Source: Tenodera sinensis
Taxonomy: Eukaryota; Arthropoda; Insecta; Mantodea; Mantidae
Direction: 5' to 3'
Length of the DNA stretch: 64,000 bases
Assembly (NCBI GenBank): GCA_030765045.1
Contig: CM060962.1
Coordinates: 263,388,147-263,452,146, forward strand
The translations under genes and the position numbers were made by a program. Below are positions 48,615 to 60,100 of this stretch, piece after piece (the stretch's first letter is position 1; each line of letters starts with the position of its first letter). The notes under the pieces are model-generated. The model had not been told where the DNA came from. It saw only the letters and a program-made list of their open reading frames with translations, and searched no databases.

Positions 48615-48829
48615 GAAAGTGAACCGAAGCGAAGAAGCTGTCCGAATGTTGGAGAAGTGTGTGAGGTTGGATGGGACCTATACTCCTGCCTATCTTCTGT
48701 TGGCTCGACTGTACCAGGGGCAGGAGGGACGGGGCTCCAAAGTAGAGAGGTTGCTTCGTCACGTGGTCCGCCTTCAACCCAACAATCCGGACCACTTAGC
48801 AGAACTGGCAACATGGCTTCAGCTACATG
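48615..48829 (+). CDS. Internal exon of a TPR protein, TMTC-family-like (exon B)
   Basis: This 215-bp exon lies between a GTCTACAG acceptor and a donor CATG|GTAAGTAC. Its first base completes the Arg codon left open by exon A, and its last G starts a Gly codon completed by exon C. It reads KVNRSEEAVRMLEKCVRLDG, TYTPAYLLLARLYQGQEG, SKVERLLRHVVRLQPNNPDH, LAELATWLQLHG. These are two TPR units with the expected Ala, Leu and Pro spacing and a short Gly-rich insertion between helices. GC content is well above that of the flanks. The run from exon A (NLGQVYR|KVNRSEEAV) is seamless, supporting the 47-kb intron. TPRs in TMTC proteins face the ER lumen. Confidence 0.88.
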
Positions 48830-49404
48830 GTAAGTACCTCCACATTATAAATGTAGCTAAAATGCTCCTGCTAATGTAGAATAAATGGTAACTTAGAGGT
48901 CATTCAGAGTAGAACATAGGCATAAGTGTAACGTGAGCATAGAGGTTTTATATAAGATACAGGATATTATGGGTGTAAGTGCAGATATTTTGGTACTAAT
49001 TGGTACCTTAGTATATAATCACTTCATGTAATAATTATTTGTTCTCTAAGTCTAACCGTTTTGCTACAAACCAATCGCATAGTTCTTTGCGTGATGTTCT
49101 TTGCATGCTCGTAACGGAGCCTCAACATGAACAACTCCTGTCGTATATACTATCCGTTTTGTTTCCCAACTCAATGTGTCACCTGCTGACCTAGGTGGTG
49201 AGAGATACTGGCCTTGCGAGGCATTGGAACTCATCCAGTACATATTTTCGGGCTTGTGGGCCGCGGTCCAGTCAACGAAGAAACATCTAACGTTTCGTCC
49301 GTGTATGCATCGGGCATCTTCAGAGAATGAACTTAATGTTGGCTGGTTTACAACAAGAATGGCGCTTTCAAGTTGTTATTATAATAATTATAATAACAAT
49401 AAAA

Positions 49405-49556
<152 letters not shown>

Positions 49557-49559
49557 ACC

Positions 49560-50373
49560 GTCATCATACAACTGATCGGTTTTCAAATAGGAACCCCTCT
49601 CCGAAAATAGACAGCTCGAACGCTGTAGCACATGGAAGTGTGAGATGGGTGTGTACGTTCACATTTCGTCAATAAACCCAACCTGCAGCTGTCCACATTA
49701 CAAATTGGCTTCGAACTATATACTTACCCCCAACCTCTTTGCAGAGCTTACATTGGCAGTGACGAGCCTCGTGCACATGACCCAATACCTGCGGTTGTGT
49801 TTGAAGATTTTCAATCGCTACGTGAACTCGAGCCATAAGGTCCTCCGCTGACGTTACAGAAGTGCCTCACACCATACTCTTCATACAACTTTACAGAAAA
49901 TAGTCGAGAGGTGTCAGATCTGGAGACCGTGCTACCTATGGAACTGGCCATCGATTTGGATGTGTGACGTTGAGAGGATTCCAAAAATTTACATCAAAAT
50001 GTGTTGGAGCTCATGTCAGTCATTTTCGCAGGTGTGTGTTGGTATGTGTCGCACTTTTGTTAAAGCGTTACTGTGCTGGAAACTACACAAGTAACGCAGT
50101 AGCATGCGCACCAAGGACTTTATGTAAGAATGTAGGGCATGCGCAGGAATGTTATTATGCGGTTCATTACACAGATGGCTACAGGGTTGCATACTTTCCA
50201 CATTGAGATACCAAAGCTAATCTTAACAAAATGTCACAATCCTTTGTTCTCTAACTTCGACGCTCTCCAGCGTCCAAACCATGCATTTCCGGACAGGGGT
50301 TCCTATTTCAAAACAATCAGTTTGCCATCCCACAAAACATACTAAGCCTTGTCGGTGTTTTTTGGGACACCCG
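49560..50373 (-). pseudogene. Mariner-like transposase remnant
   Basis: Minus-strand translation at 49990-49740 gives RSPDLTPLDYFL, an in-frame stop, MKSMV, TSVTSAEDLMARVHVAIENL. This is the PDLxPLD region around the third catalytic acid in mariner-type transposases, plus the helix after it. Inverted words GGGGTTCCTATTT occur at 50295 (+) and 49590 (reverse), and the right end reads GGGACACCC. The rest of the transposase is not recognisable. Confidence 0.6.
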
Positions 50374-50377
50374 GATA

Positions 50378-51253
50378 CCAGGTGGCCCATTTCATCCGGC
50401 ATCGCTGTAAGTAGATATCCCTTCATGCGTTAAAACAGTTACAGAACTCCACGGTGCAATTCTAGTCATAGAAACGACAGTGGTGTGTTTTGCCTCTCAG
50501 CAAGCAGTTAAACTAGCGTGTGTAATCCGTGATAGTAGACAATAACGGTATAAACAACCGATAAGGTCCCACCTTACTTACAGGATCTTTATTTTCCTGG
50601 GAATAAACTCACTCCTACTGTGTAACATTACCGATTATAGATTGTAAAGTGCAAGCATGAGGGCACATTATGTTTCACTGCCATTTGTTCGCACACAGCG
50701 CATGTCTTTGGAATTGACTGCTGCTACCATTTGCCATTTGCCCATGAAGAGCAGGCTAGATTTGTATGGCTACCAAATGGTCGACAAGCTCGATAATTCC
50801 GACCTTGATGCTCTAAGAGTGTTGCTTATCTCCAAAAATTATAAAGAACAAGTAAACCGCCTTGTTTATATTATATGTAATAACAGGGTTCTTATTTAAA
50901 AACCGGCCCGTTTACCATCCCGTACAACATATTAGGCGTTGTCAGTGTTCTTTTTGGATTTTGTTACTTCAATTTACAATCTGTAATCCGTAATGTTGGA
51001 CAATAGCGGCATATACAGGAATTAGTTTATTCCCTAGAAAATAAAGTCCTGTAAGTGAAGTGAAAATATTTTAAGAATATTCTTGTCTATTATCACGCGC
51101 TACACCCGCTAGCCTGCCATCCCTACTTCTCTTACAAGTAGGACAAATTTCACGCACGACACTGACTGGATTTACCCCCGTGATTTCTGCAACTCTTTTA
51201 ATGCACGAAGGGTTATCTACTTACCCCAATGCCGGCTGGAGTGGGCCACCTGG
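50378..51253. mobile_element. Long-TIR MITE with TA target sites
   Basis: Both ends begin CCAGGTGGCCCA (12/12) and are flanked by TA (50376-50377, 51254-51255). The inverted similarity continues for about 235 bp (GTAAGTAGATA, CCTTCATGCGTTAAAA / CCTTCGTGCATTAAAA, TTACAGGA-TTTATTTTC), ending near 50612 and 51010. The centre holds a second partial copy (50884-50955) of the neighbouring mariner-like terminal sequence. TA duplication points to the Tc1/mariner superfamily. Confidence 0.8.
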
Positions 51254-52601
51254 TATATTCTCTGATGCCCGTACATGGGACCAGGCTTTTAAGGTACAAT
51301 TTGACACGTCACGGTAAATTATATTGTTTACAATGTTCTTTTTAATGGCGCTTGTTGGAGTACAGGAAGTATACATAGATGGAAGGAACCACCTCCTCCT
51401 CTCCAGTTAGTCCTCGATGGTCGGTCTCCGTGTGGCTAATAAAACTGCCACATGATTCGCCGGTTGGTTTTGGGAGGGTTTTGCTTTCCTGTTATCTAGC
51501 AACGGCATGCAACATTTTGTATATCTGTTACTTCCTCTTTTCTATTAAAATTATTATTATGTTTGTGAATCTCAATAGCTTCTCGATACAACCGTGCCTG
51601 GTAATAGGCTGTGCTGTCTAGGACTTTGGTCTCATCAAACCGTTAGCAACGCATGATGGGCTCATACTGATTTTTATGCGTGTCCTAGTCGGCAATTGAT
51701 TTCTATGTTCTTTGATGCAGGTGTTTATGCAGCGCTTGCTACTATAAACATAAGACTTGGCCGCAGCTACACTTATTCGGTAAATCCTGTGCATCAAGAG
51801 TGGATCCCGCCTTTCTTTCGCCAACCTCATTTGATGTCTATGTTTGTATGAAGATCGTTTTTATTCCCGGCAGTGTGCCAATGCGATTTGTAATGCCATT
51901 AATATAGGGCTAGGAAACCTTATTCTGCTCTTTTGTTGCGCCATATGTGGGTTTGTGTTGTCCATGGATGTGAAATCCAATTAATTTATCTCTTTCCATA
52001 TCCGTTGGTCTGTAGTGGGTGGTTCAGGTGCCTCAGTTCCTGTTCCAAAGCGCTTCACAGATACGCTTGTTACGTTCTGTTAAAGTCTTTATTATGCCCA
52101 CATTCTGCCGGGGACGATAATTGGAATGTTTCTGTAGATAGCGATCTGTGTGGGTTGGCTTCCTGTCGGATGTATTTCCTAAGGTCAAGCAAGGTTGGCT
52201 GGCTATCAGGACGTCTAAAAAGGGAATATATTCTCCTCCTTGTAAATTGTATGTTTTCGTTGATGCTGATGAGTATCAACAACATCAACATTGTTGCTTA
52301 AGAATATTAATGTAACATTGTTCATAGCCCTGCCCTCAATTACCAATAAAATATCTGCACTTATCCTCCTGCATATACAAATAAATAATCGTGAATAGAG
52401 GAAATAACATGAGAGTGCGATGTAAGCATTTTATTTTTAATTTATTTACATTCACATCTAACCCTTTTACTGAACCCTCAACCTATTCCAGTCGCGATTA
52501 CAATTACCACAAATTCCTGTAACAGAATGCTAAGAGGTTGCCATACACCCAGTTGTTTATTGAGACATAAGATATGTCTAGTTGCTTTTTCATTGTTACA
52601 G

Positions 52602-52737
52602 GGAACCACGGGGAGGCCCTTTATTACTACCAGAGAGCACTAAGTGTGACCGTATCCCATACTGATTCAATACTTGGAACTGCAAGGGCCCTCCGAGCTA
52701 AGGGCCAATATCCAAGGATTCATCAGCTTATATCTAG
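52602..52737 (+). CDS. Internal exon of a TPR protein, TMTC-family-like (exon C)
   Basis: This 136-bp exon lies between CATTGTTACAG and the donor TCTAG|GTGAGT. The first two bases complete a Gly codon with exon B. It reads NHGEALYYYQRALSVTVSHT, DSILGTARALRAKGQYPRIH, QLISR. These are the second helix of one TPR (EALYYYQRAL) and a following helix pair. It ends with AG of an open codon, so at least one more exon must follow, but none was found in the remaining 11 kb. ALxxxGQYxRxxQL near the end resembles the last repeats of TMTC1-like proteins, though that is from memory. Confidence 0.85.
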
Positions 52738-52999
52738 GTGAGTAGAGTACTTACTCAATTAACTGAATTACTTGAGAGCACATTCAAATACTAATTTCAG
52801 GCATAGGCGTCGCGAAGAGGGTGGCAAGGGGCGCCGCCCCCCCCCCCCCCTGTTGTAAACTAATACACTCTATGTGCAATCAATTAGTGACTATTAGACT
52901 ATTATTTTAATTTTTATGCAAAAGCAATTTTTATTTAACACAAATTAATACGGTTATCCACAAAAAATGCTATAACTTATTATTTACTTATGCCAACAA

Positions 53000-53156
53000 G
53001 CTTACTGCTGGGTTTTTTAAACACACAAGCCGTGTGTGGGTAATGTTTAAGAGGTGTAATCAGGTCTGAAGAATTCAATGCCATAGCCGGGATTTGAACC
53101 ACGAATCTTCCGCTTATCGAGCGGCTGCTTTAACCACTAAGCTATCATGGCCAACT
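53000..53156 (-). mobile_element. SINE type B with well-preserved tRNA head
   Basis: On the minus strand, GCCATGATAGCTTAGTGG begins a tRNA-like fold. Its acceptor pairs with CTATGGC at six of seven positions, the D stem GCTT/AAGC is intact, and GGTTCAAATCCC is a good B box. The T stem is imperfect. The body (CCTCTTAAACATTACCC, ACACACGGCTTGTGTG) follows directly, so this is a SINE rather than a tRNA gene. Confidence 0.75.
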
Positions 53157-53274
53157 TGCCAGTACCACACTAAATTCCCCAGCTGATTCGTACTTTTTCC
53201 CGGCCACAAGGGAATCTCACATCAGAGATAAATACCCCAAGGGTGACTTACAATAATTTGTAAGTACTTTATGT

Positions 53275-53345
53275 CCCGGTTATGGCATTGAACTTGTTCG
53301 GTCCTGATTCCACCTCTTAAATACTATAACTTTTGACAACACAAT
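53275..53345 (+). mobile_element. SINE type B fragment, opposite orientation
   Basis: CCCGGTTATGGCATTGAAC and TGATTCCACCTCTTAAA match the body of the minus copy 120 bp away. Confidence 0.55.
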
Positions 53346-54245
53346 AATGAATATTGTTTAATTGTAAACCTCGAACATGCGCCCCCCACCCCCAACCCTG
53401 GAAAAGGGTGTGTTGACGCTCATAATTTCAGGGTGATGACCATTGCCTTTGCCCTGAATATTATAAAGGGTGGAAGCGAAATGGTCCATTAGACTTTAAC
53501 ATTGCCTTTTTGTTGCAATAAATTGTGTTCTTTTTTTAAAAATTAATTCACACAAAAACCGTTGAATCTATTGAAATACGCCAACAGTAAAAGCTGTTGT
53601 TTATTCAATTTTCTATGAATATAGCCATAAACTAAGAACCTTCAATGAATAATTTTTCAGCCAGGTGATGATAAATTTTTTTGATAAAAATATTTTTTTT
53701 CTAAAAAACTATAAAGTTTTCAACATTTTGGTAATATAATTTCTTATTAGTCACAACATGAGAAATCCACTGTTAAAGTCTGGCGGATCATTTCACTTCC
53801 ACCCTGTATAGGGGGCTAAGCTTGTATTTAATGGTAAGCAAATTCGTAATTTCACACACTGGCCGTAAGTGGGTGGCTTTCCTGTCCATGCAGTGGATTT
53901 GTATACTTAGCATAGCATAGTTTAGTGTCATAACTTCATATTTGTTCTCCATGATGGATAGAACGTAGAAACTCTGCAAATAACTACAAAATAAGTATGT
54001 AAACTACCAAAGAGCTTTAGTTCTCAATTACTTCAATGCAATTACTTAGCAATTCTGTTAATTGTAACACTACACTAGTACACATTCAGCAAAATTTAAT
54101 AAGAGGAACCTAACGCCAGGCGAGTCAGGTGCCCCTTATTTTCCAGTTTTATGAAATCCGTATTTTACACTCTAACATGAAAACATTGACTCCTATACTA
54201 GGTTCCACCCAAGTATTCAACATGGATGTAGTTGTCTTCGTCTGC
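53346..54245. other. Unassigned intronic DNA
   Basis: AT-rich; no recognised coding or repeat content. Confidence 0.35.
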
Positions 54246-54249
54246 CTGT

Positions 54250-54340
54250 GAAATTACTAGATAGCTCAGTTGGAACGTGCCCACGATTCGTAAATAATCC
54301 ATATGATGTAAAGGTGGTTCGAATCCGCTGCATTTACTGA
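54250..54340 (+). mobile_element. tRNA-like head, unclassified
   Basis: TAGATAGCTCAGTTGGAACG (A box) and GGTGGTTCGAATCCGC (B box) in tRNA spacing, but no complementary acceptor ends. It may be a solo SINE head. Confidence 0.5.
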
Positions 54341-54461
54341 TTTTCACTGCGTAATATTTACAAATAACTTTAGTTGAACAATTAATATGTGTAAAGCTTG
54401 TATTATTTGAATTCGTAATTGTTTCATTTCTAATTTATGGTATTGAAGCATATGATTATTC

Positions 54462-54565
54462 AAATCCCGGCTATGGCATTGAATTTTTCAGTTTTTGATT
54501 CAACCTCTTAAACATTGCCCACACACGGCTTGTGTGTTTAAAAACACCAGTAGTAAGCAGATAGC
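54462..54565 (+). mobile_element. SINE type B, 5'-truncated
   Basis: CAAATCCCGGCTATGGCATTG, CAACCTCTTAAACATTGCCC, CACACGGCTTGTGTGTTT. Confidence 0.65.
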
Positions 54566-54574
54566 CAAATCTTT

Positions 54575-55225
54575 GAAGAGCTACTTAGTATGTGAATCTC
54601 TTTGAAATTTCATTATTTTTACGCGACCAGGAGATAAAAATCAAATAAAGATTTTCTACTGGAGAAAATATAAGTGATTGAAAACTTAAACCAATAACAA
54701 GGAATATCTTGGAAATGGATAACCGCCTAAATCATTTCTTTGACATAAAGTCTGTGCTTTAAGGAAATCTACATTTCTGTCAAGTAAGACTTTGCTGATC
54801 TCTTGCGGTTTATTAGTTATGCAAAGACATTCAGAATGAAGAGGACTTCCAGAGGCTATTCCTAGACAATTGAAGATATATCATTTGTAAGGAAAATATC
54901 TTAAATTTACGACAGTTTAATCAAAATCGCTGGAACTATTTTTGAGAAAATCAAAATTGTCGAAAATGTTTCTATGTAAAGAGAAGTTTTGGGGTGGGAG
55001 GATTTTCGTGTCACAGCTTTGGGAGATACTGAACTTAAATGCGTACTAAGTTTGGTTTCAGTCAACTTTTCATTCTTGGATAACGCAGTTCACAGATACA
55101 TAAATGAACCATTTTCTAGAAAATGTTTTTGTTAGGGGATCTCAAAACATATTCCCACTGAAATCTCGACATCGAATTTTTGGATGAAATACAATACTTT
55201 CTCTGTTACCTAGAGTAAGTAATGA
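54575..55225 (-). repeat. R1 repeat, most of the unit
   Basis: AGGAATATCTTGGAAATGG, GTTTATTAGTTATGCAAAG, GATACATAAATG where the CA array would be, ATCTCGACATCGAATTTTTGG and TACTTTCTCTGTTACC. The array has been lost or never present. Confidence 0.65.
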
Positions 55226-56194
55226 CGGTGGACAGGGAAGGTCATATTTATTGTGGCACAAAAACTACTCCGTTAATTTTATTTGTAAATCATAATCAGC
55301 GCCAAGTAGAAAAACACACATAAATATATACAATGGTGCAGATAGCTGTTTTTGTACTAGGATCACAATTATGAGTTAGATATTCAAAATACTCTTTTTA
55401 CATCTTTCCCTTTCACATACTGCAATAAAACTAGTCATGCTGTTGCATGTATAAAAAGTTAATAAGATGTAGCTATACCATGTGATGAAAATAGGACCTC
55501 TTCATTTGGAACGGGGCATCATGAAGGTGCAATCTCCGGCTTTAAACTTTAGCACCTCATTTCCTATTTGCCTTCCGCGGCAATTTTAGATTGCATTCTG
55601 TGTAATGAAAGCCAGAGCTCATCTGCTGTATGAAAAGCAGGTTATAACGTTCTTCAATACACTCGTTGATCGCTTTTTGTGTACCTTTCCTGCAGGCGAT
55701 ATCTGTTTTTGCGAGGTTGTGGCGTGTAAGCGTCACTGATAGTATGTATAGTTCTGGCGCGTTCTATTACTGAGTTATTAAACAGTAGCCTGGCGTCAGA
55801 TAGGGCACTCTTCCTATTACCAAACCCAATCGCTTTATCCTGCTCGATATTAAAACGGATGGCAATGGCGACGTATGCACCTCACCCCCTCTGGTGCCTC
55901 TGGACCATTCTCACATACCCATCCAATCTCCAAAGCTAATTTTCGGAATCGCAGCTTCGTCCTTTATGATTGAAAAAAAGATCAATTACACTTCATCGGT
56001 ATTCTAGTTAATGCAAGAACTCGCTTTTCTAAGAGCATAAAAATAAAACCAACTGGATGGAAACATCGTTGGAGTTTTTTATGATTAGTGATTAACACGT
56101 CTCATATTCTGACGAGCTAAAATTTCTGAAAAATGGCCTGCTATTAGAATGAAATGTTTTAAACATGACATAATAATTACAAACAAATTAGATT
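55226..56194. other. Unassigned intronic DNA
   Basis: 55600-55930 is somewhat GC-richer with no recognised domain. Nothing else seen. Confidence 0.35.
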
Positions 56195-56275
56195 TTTGTA
56201 CTCATATGACTCTTCATTTACTCTTGTACAAAATGTTCTTATAAATGCGTACTCTTCTATCTACTCCTTATAAGG
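56195..56275 (-). repeat. R1 3' end fragment
   Basis: TCATATGACTCTTCATTTAC and TCTTGTACAAAATGTTCTTA, ending where the MULE-like element starts. Confidence 0.45.
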
Positions 56276-57250
56276 GGGATTTAGGTGAGAATGGTCAAAA
56301 AATCAATTTTTCTTGCTGTAATAGTTTCTGTAATATTTGATATAGTTTTACGAATACGTTCCTTAAGTTTCAAGTATGATATGCAAGTACAAGTATGTTA
56401 AAAATTATTTTATGAAAGTCTGCACCTGCCACGCCCACTTTTAAAGGTCACGGTCGGTACATGGAGTGCATATCACGTTTTTTAAATATATTTTCCTCTT
56501 AGAATGCCTTGGACGCTATTCATAGTGCATAAAAGGCTGTGGGAAGATGGCATACAGCACATTCCGGTTCCTTTGTTTACAAACAGCAGTACATGTGGTT
56601 TGAAAGTGCACATTAGGTTTTCGAAGTTATGGGTAGATCCCAAATAAAGACATTTAGAAAGATTTCCAAGCATCCTAGTTTACTTGTAAAAGGTAAAAAA
56701 ATGTACAACCACCAAAAAAGTGATCAAAATCATGCATGTAAACAACCTTGTGCTTCTGGAATTGTAAGGGCTTCACACAGAACACTTGATAATAAAATTT
56801 GTGCCGATGTGCATGCTGAAAGTGATTATAGTGATTATAGAGTAACAAATTTAGGAATTTTTACTCAAATAATTAGTTCTTCATGTACTTGTACTAACTG
56901 TGGTGCTCAGAATCTGAAATTATTTGAACAGTAGTTACGTTTTGGAATTGTTTATAATTTGGATGTGTATTCTGAAAACTGTATGATCTACAGTTCAAAA
57001 CTTCAGCTAAGAATAACAAGATATATGAAGCAAATGTAAGGTTATCATTTGTCACTAGATGCTTCGGTGTAGGCAGAGAAGGAGCAAAGTTGTTTTGTGT
57101 TTTGATGAATAGGGCTCCACTAGTAAACAGATTTTCTGAACACAATAGCTATCTTCTCACTGCGCTTGAAAGTTAATCTGAAAAGAATAAAGTAACTGCT
57201 GCTAAAGAGAAAATTACTGATTTATGTGTTTACTTAGTAGAAGTAAAGGA
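56276..57250 (+). pseudogene. MULE-like transposase fragment
   Basis: A terminus-like GGATTTAGG then GGTCAAAAAATCAATTTTT at 56278-56312 precedes a leader and a 101-codon frame (56629-56934). That frame begins MGRSQIKTFRKISKHPSLL and has DNKICADVHAESDYSDYRV and SSSCTCTNCGAQNLKLFEQ, then a TAG. Coding similarity continues past the stop and a frameshift (FGIVYNLDVYSENCMIYSSK, then CFGVGREGAKLFCVLMNRAP and NRFSEHNSYLLTALES). These phrases resemble the N-terminal part of insect proteins annotated as Mutator-like transposases; the catalytic core is absent. The family call is from memory. Confidence 0.5.
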
Positions 57251-57339
57251 ATATAAAAGTTTAAATTAAAGGAAATCTTCCGCGCTGTTTTCTATAAAAT
57301 TACATTTTTCGACAAACAACGTACATTTTCTCTGGAACA

Positions 57340-59980
57340 GAGCTGTGAAACTTGGCAGTATGTATCGCCTAAAGATCTCGAGAACTTGCCTAATAGTATT
57401 CAGGTCAGTTATGAGGGCACAAATTATTGGGTGTTACATTTCATCTGATAATCCAACGTGCTTTACTTGTAAGCAAGAGAGCCATCATTTTCCTATTATG
57501 ATAAACACAGGTAGCACACATAAACATACCTAGCCAGTTGTAAAATCGACCCTGAAGCGTGCTGATTGGCAGAACTTTAGTTCCAACATAAACGAAGATC
57601 TTAACCTGTTACGCAAACCCTGCATGTTTCAAAATATACCAATCGATACCATTGTAACAAACTTTACTAAAATAATAGAAAAGGCAGCAAAATGCAGCAT
57701 TCCTAAACTCACCACAGAAAACTCGAGAAAATCAGAACCTTGGTGGAATGAAGCATGTTAGCCATCCATTAAAGGGAAAAATAAAGCTTATAAGAAATAC
57801 CGTAGGCATCCTATATTAAAGAACAAAATTGAATTCAAAAAGTTGCGAGCATGCGCACGGAAAACTATCAAAGAAAGCAAGAGACTCTTGGTTAGCTTAC
57901 GTTTCATCCCTAAACAACAAAACTCCACAGTAAGACCTATGGAACAAAATAAAGAAAATCAGAGGAGTATTTAGCCCTTTCACAATAATCCTGCAGCCTT
58001 CCAGAGACCTACCTTCCATAAGCGACGCACAAGTAATAGCAGACACCTTCGCTGAGAAGTTTGTCGCCATATCTAGCGATTTTAATTACCATCCTGATTT
58101 TCTGAAAATTAAAAGTCAGGCTCCAGAAGTAAATCTCAATGAAGCAGTAGCAACTAATCAAACATACAATGACAAGATCGCTCTTAGGGAAGTGCAGAAT
58201 GCTTTCAGTCCTGCAGAAACTCTAGCCCAGGACCTGATAATATTACCTACCAGTTTTTGACACAACTTCCAGAAAGAGATTTAAATAATTTCTCGCTATC
58301 TACAAAAGAATATGCGAAAGTAACACATTTCCTGACCACTGGCGCACTGCTATTGCTATCCGTATACCTAAACCAGGCAAGGGCCATTATTTACCAGAAA
58401 ACTATAGACCAGTATCCCTAACATGCACCACATGCAAAATATTGGAAAAAGTAGCTATCGCCTCTGTTGGATTCTGGAAAAAACGAAGTATTTTAACCCC
58501 GCTCAAAGTAGATTCAGGCGCTGTCATTCGACTTTGGATAGTCTAATAGCGCTAGAATCAGCTATAACTGACGCATTGATACAGAAACAACATATTAGTG
58601 TTATTAGTTTTGATCTTGAAAAGGCGGATGATATGGTATGGAGAAACAATGTACTTTCAGTCTTACTACGTAACAACGTATCTGGCAACTTGATACACTT
58701 CATCAACAACTTCCTCCTCAAAAGACAAATCCAGGTACGAGCAAATGGCACTTTATCAAAGAAGATCAAGGTAATAAACGGACTTCCTCAAGGATCTGTT
58801 ATGAGCGTGACTTTGTTTTTAGTGGCCATAAATGACATCCTTAGCAACATCAGGGCCCCAGTTAAATGCTATGTATTTGCTGACGATCTCACAATTGCTT
58901 GTGTGGGGAGAAACATAGACACAATGCAAGAAATACCTCAGAACGTACTTAAATCTCTTGAGGAGTGGAGCACATCTACGGGTTTTAAATTCTCAGTCCC
59001 AAAAACAAAAAAATATTACATTCCGTAGGGAAAAGTCCAATTTTTCAGCTACAGTTCTTACAATGAATGGTATGGCAATCGCTCAGGAGGGGACTGTGAA
59101 AATTTTAGGAATGATTCGCGACAGGAAATTTACATGGATGCAGAACCTAAAACATCTACGCGATTACTGCAGTAGAAGATTAAATATTCTTAGATCTTTG
59201 GCTGCACAGAACTGGGGAGCAGAATTCCAGGTACTCATCACTTCCTACAAGTCCTTTGTAAGATATAAGCTGGACTACGGTTGCACAGTTTACAAATCTG
59301 CTAAGCCCTTAATCCTTAGAATGCTGGATTACATTCACACATCTGCAGTTAGAATCGCACTTGGGGCCTTTCTGACCAGTCCAGTTAGTACTAATTGAAG
59401 CCAATGAGCCTCCTCTAGTTATTCGGAGAAAATAATTAAGCATATCCTGTACTTTAAAAGTTATATCTAGGCCAGAATATTGTATGTACAGTTACATATT
59501 TTCAGAAGAGAACAGGTTCCATTACAAGTACACAGAAAATTTAACTAACCCTACACCGTTTCATATGAGGATCCAACAAACTCTCCAAAATATAAATTTT
59601 TCAATTCCTCCAATAATGAAGCCAAACCCTAATGGCAACTACAACTTTTCTCCCTGGAAACTTCAACCAGTACTGGTGAACTTTGATCTTATAGAGAAAA
59701 TTCCAAAAGCTGATATACACACCAGAATCTATAAACAGATGTTCAGTGAAGTACTAGGAAAATATCCAGATTACAAACGAATATATACTGACGGTTCGAA
59801 GAGCAATAACAGTTGTGGCTGCGCCATCATTATTGACCCTGAGAACAACATACTTCACATTGAACTGTTCGCAATCAAAGAAGCCTTATCATATATTAAC
59901 GAGCTAGATACAGAAAAGCACTTTATCGTTCTGATTCCAGAAGTACTCTTTTAGCCATTCAACACTTTTCAACAACTCAT
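57340..59980 (+). mobile_element. I-clade-like LINE with endonuclease deleted
   Basis: The order is: tail of a gag-like ORF1 with a zinc-knuckle start (NPTCFTCKQESHHF, 57345-57533), an abrupt join near 57535, the linker after the endonuclease (RADWQNFSSNINEDL, PWWNEAC), RT, and RNase H. No endonuclease motif lies between ORF1 and the linker, so the whole domain has been removed. It ends near 59980 at a SINE. RNase H downstream of RT is a mark of the I superclade. Confidence 0.75.
57540..59954 (+). pseudogene. LINE ORF2 remnant: reverse transcriptase and RNase H
   Basis: 57540-58420 is frameshifted but readable (KNKAYKKYRRHP, DTFAEKFVAISSDF). 58423-59028 holds RT motif A FDLEKADDMVW (the residue before the second Asp is itself Asp where Tyr or Phe is usual), motif B GLPQGSVMS and motif C FADD. 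A frameshift at the A run near 59010 moves the frame to 58958-59398 (RSLAAQNWGAEFQ, LDYIHTSAVRIALGAFLTSP). 59484-59954 has RNase H: IYTDGSKS with the first Asp, IELFAIKEAL with the Glu. A further frameshift near 59933 precedes the third acid (DSRSTLLAIQHF, frame shifted), and the last catalytic residue is lost at the SINE. Confidence 0.85.
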
Positions 59981-59982
59981 CC

Positions 59983-60100
59983 TCGTTGTGGACGAAGCGG
60001 CGCTGGGGCAGGTTTCCTCCGGGTTCTCCAGTTTCCCCCGCCATCTCATTCCACCGGTGCTCAACCTTTATTCCATGTATCATCAGTGTGATCCGTTCAG
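59983..60100 (+). mobile_element. SINE A1, 5'-truncated, at the LINE end
   Basis: GTTGTGGACGAAGCGGCGC, GGGTTCTCCAGTTTCCCCCG, CATTCCACCGGTGCTC and TGTATCATCAGTGTGATC. The head and the TTAAACACTAC end are absent, so it is truncated at both sides. Confidence 0.75.

Noticed and set aside
53083..53156. Functional tRNA gene on the minus strand
   Set aside because: The acceptor and D stems pair fairly well, but the T stem is broken and the type B SINE body follows without a gap, as in three other copies.
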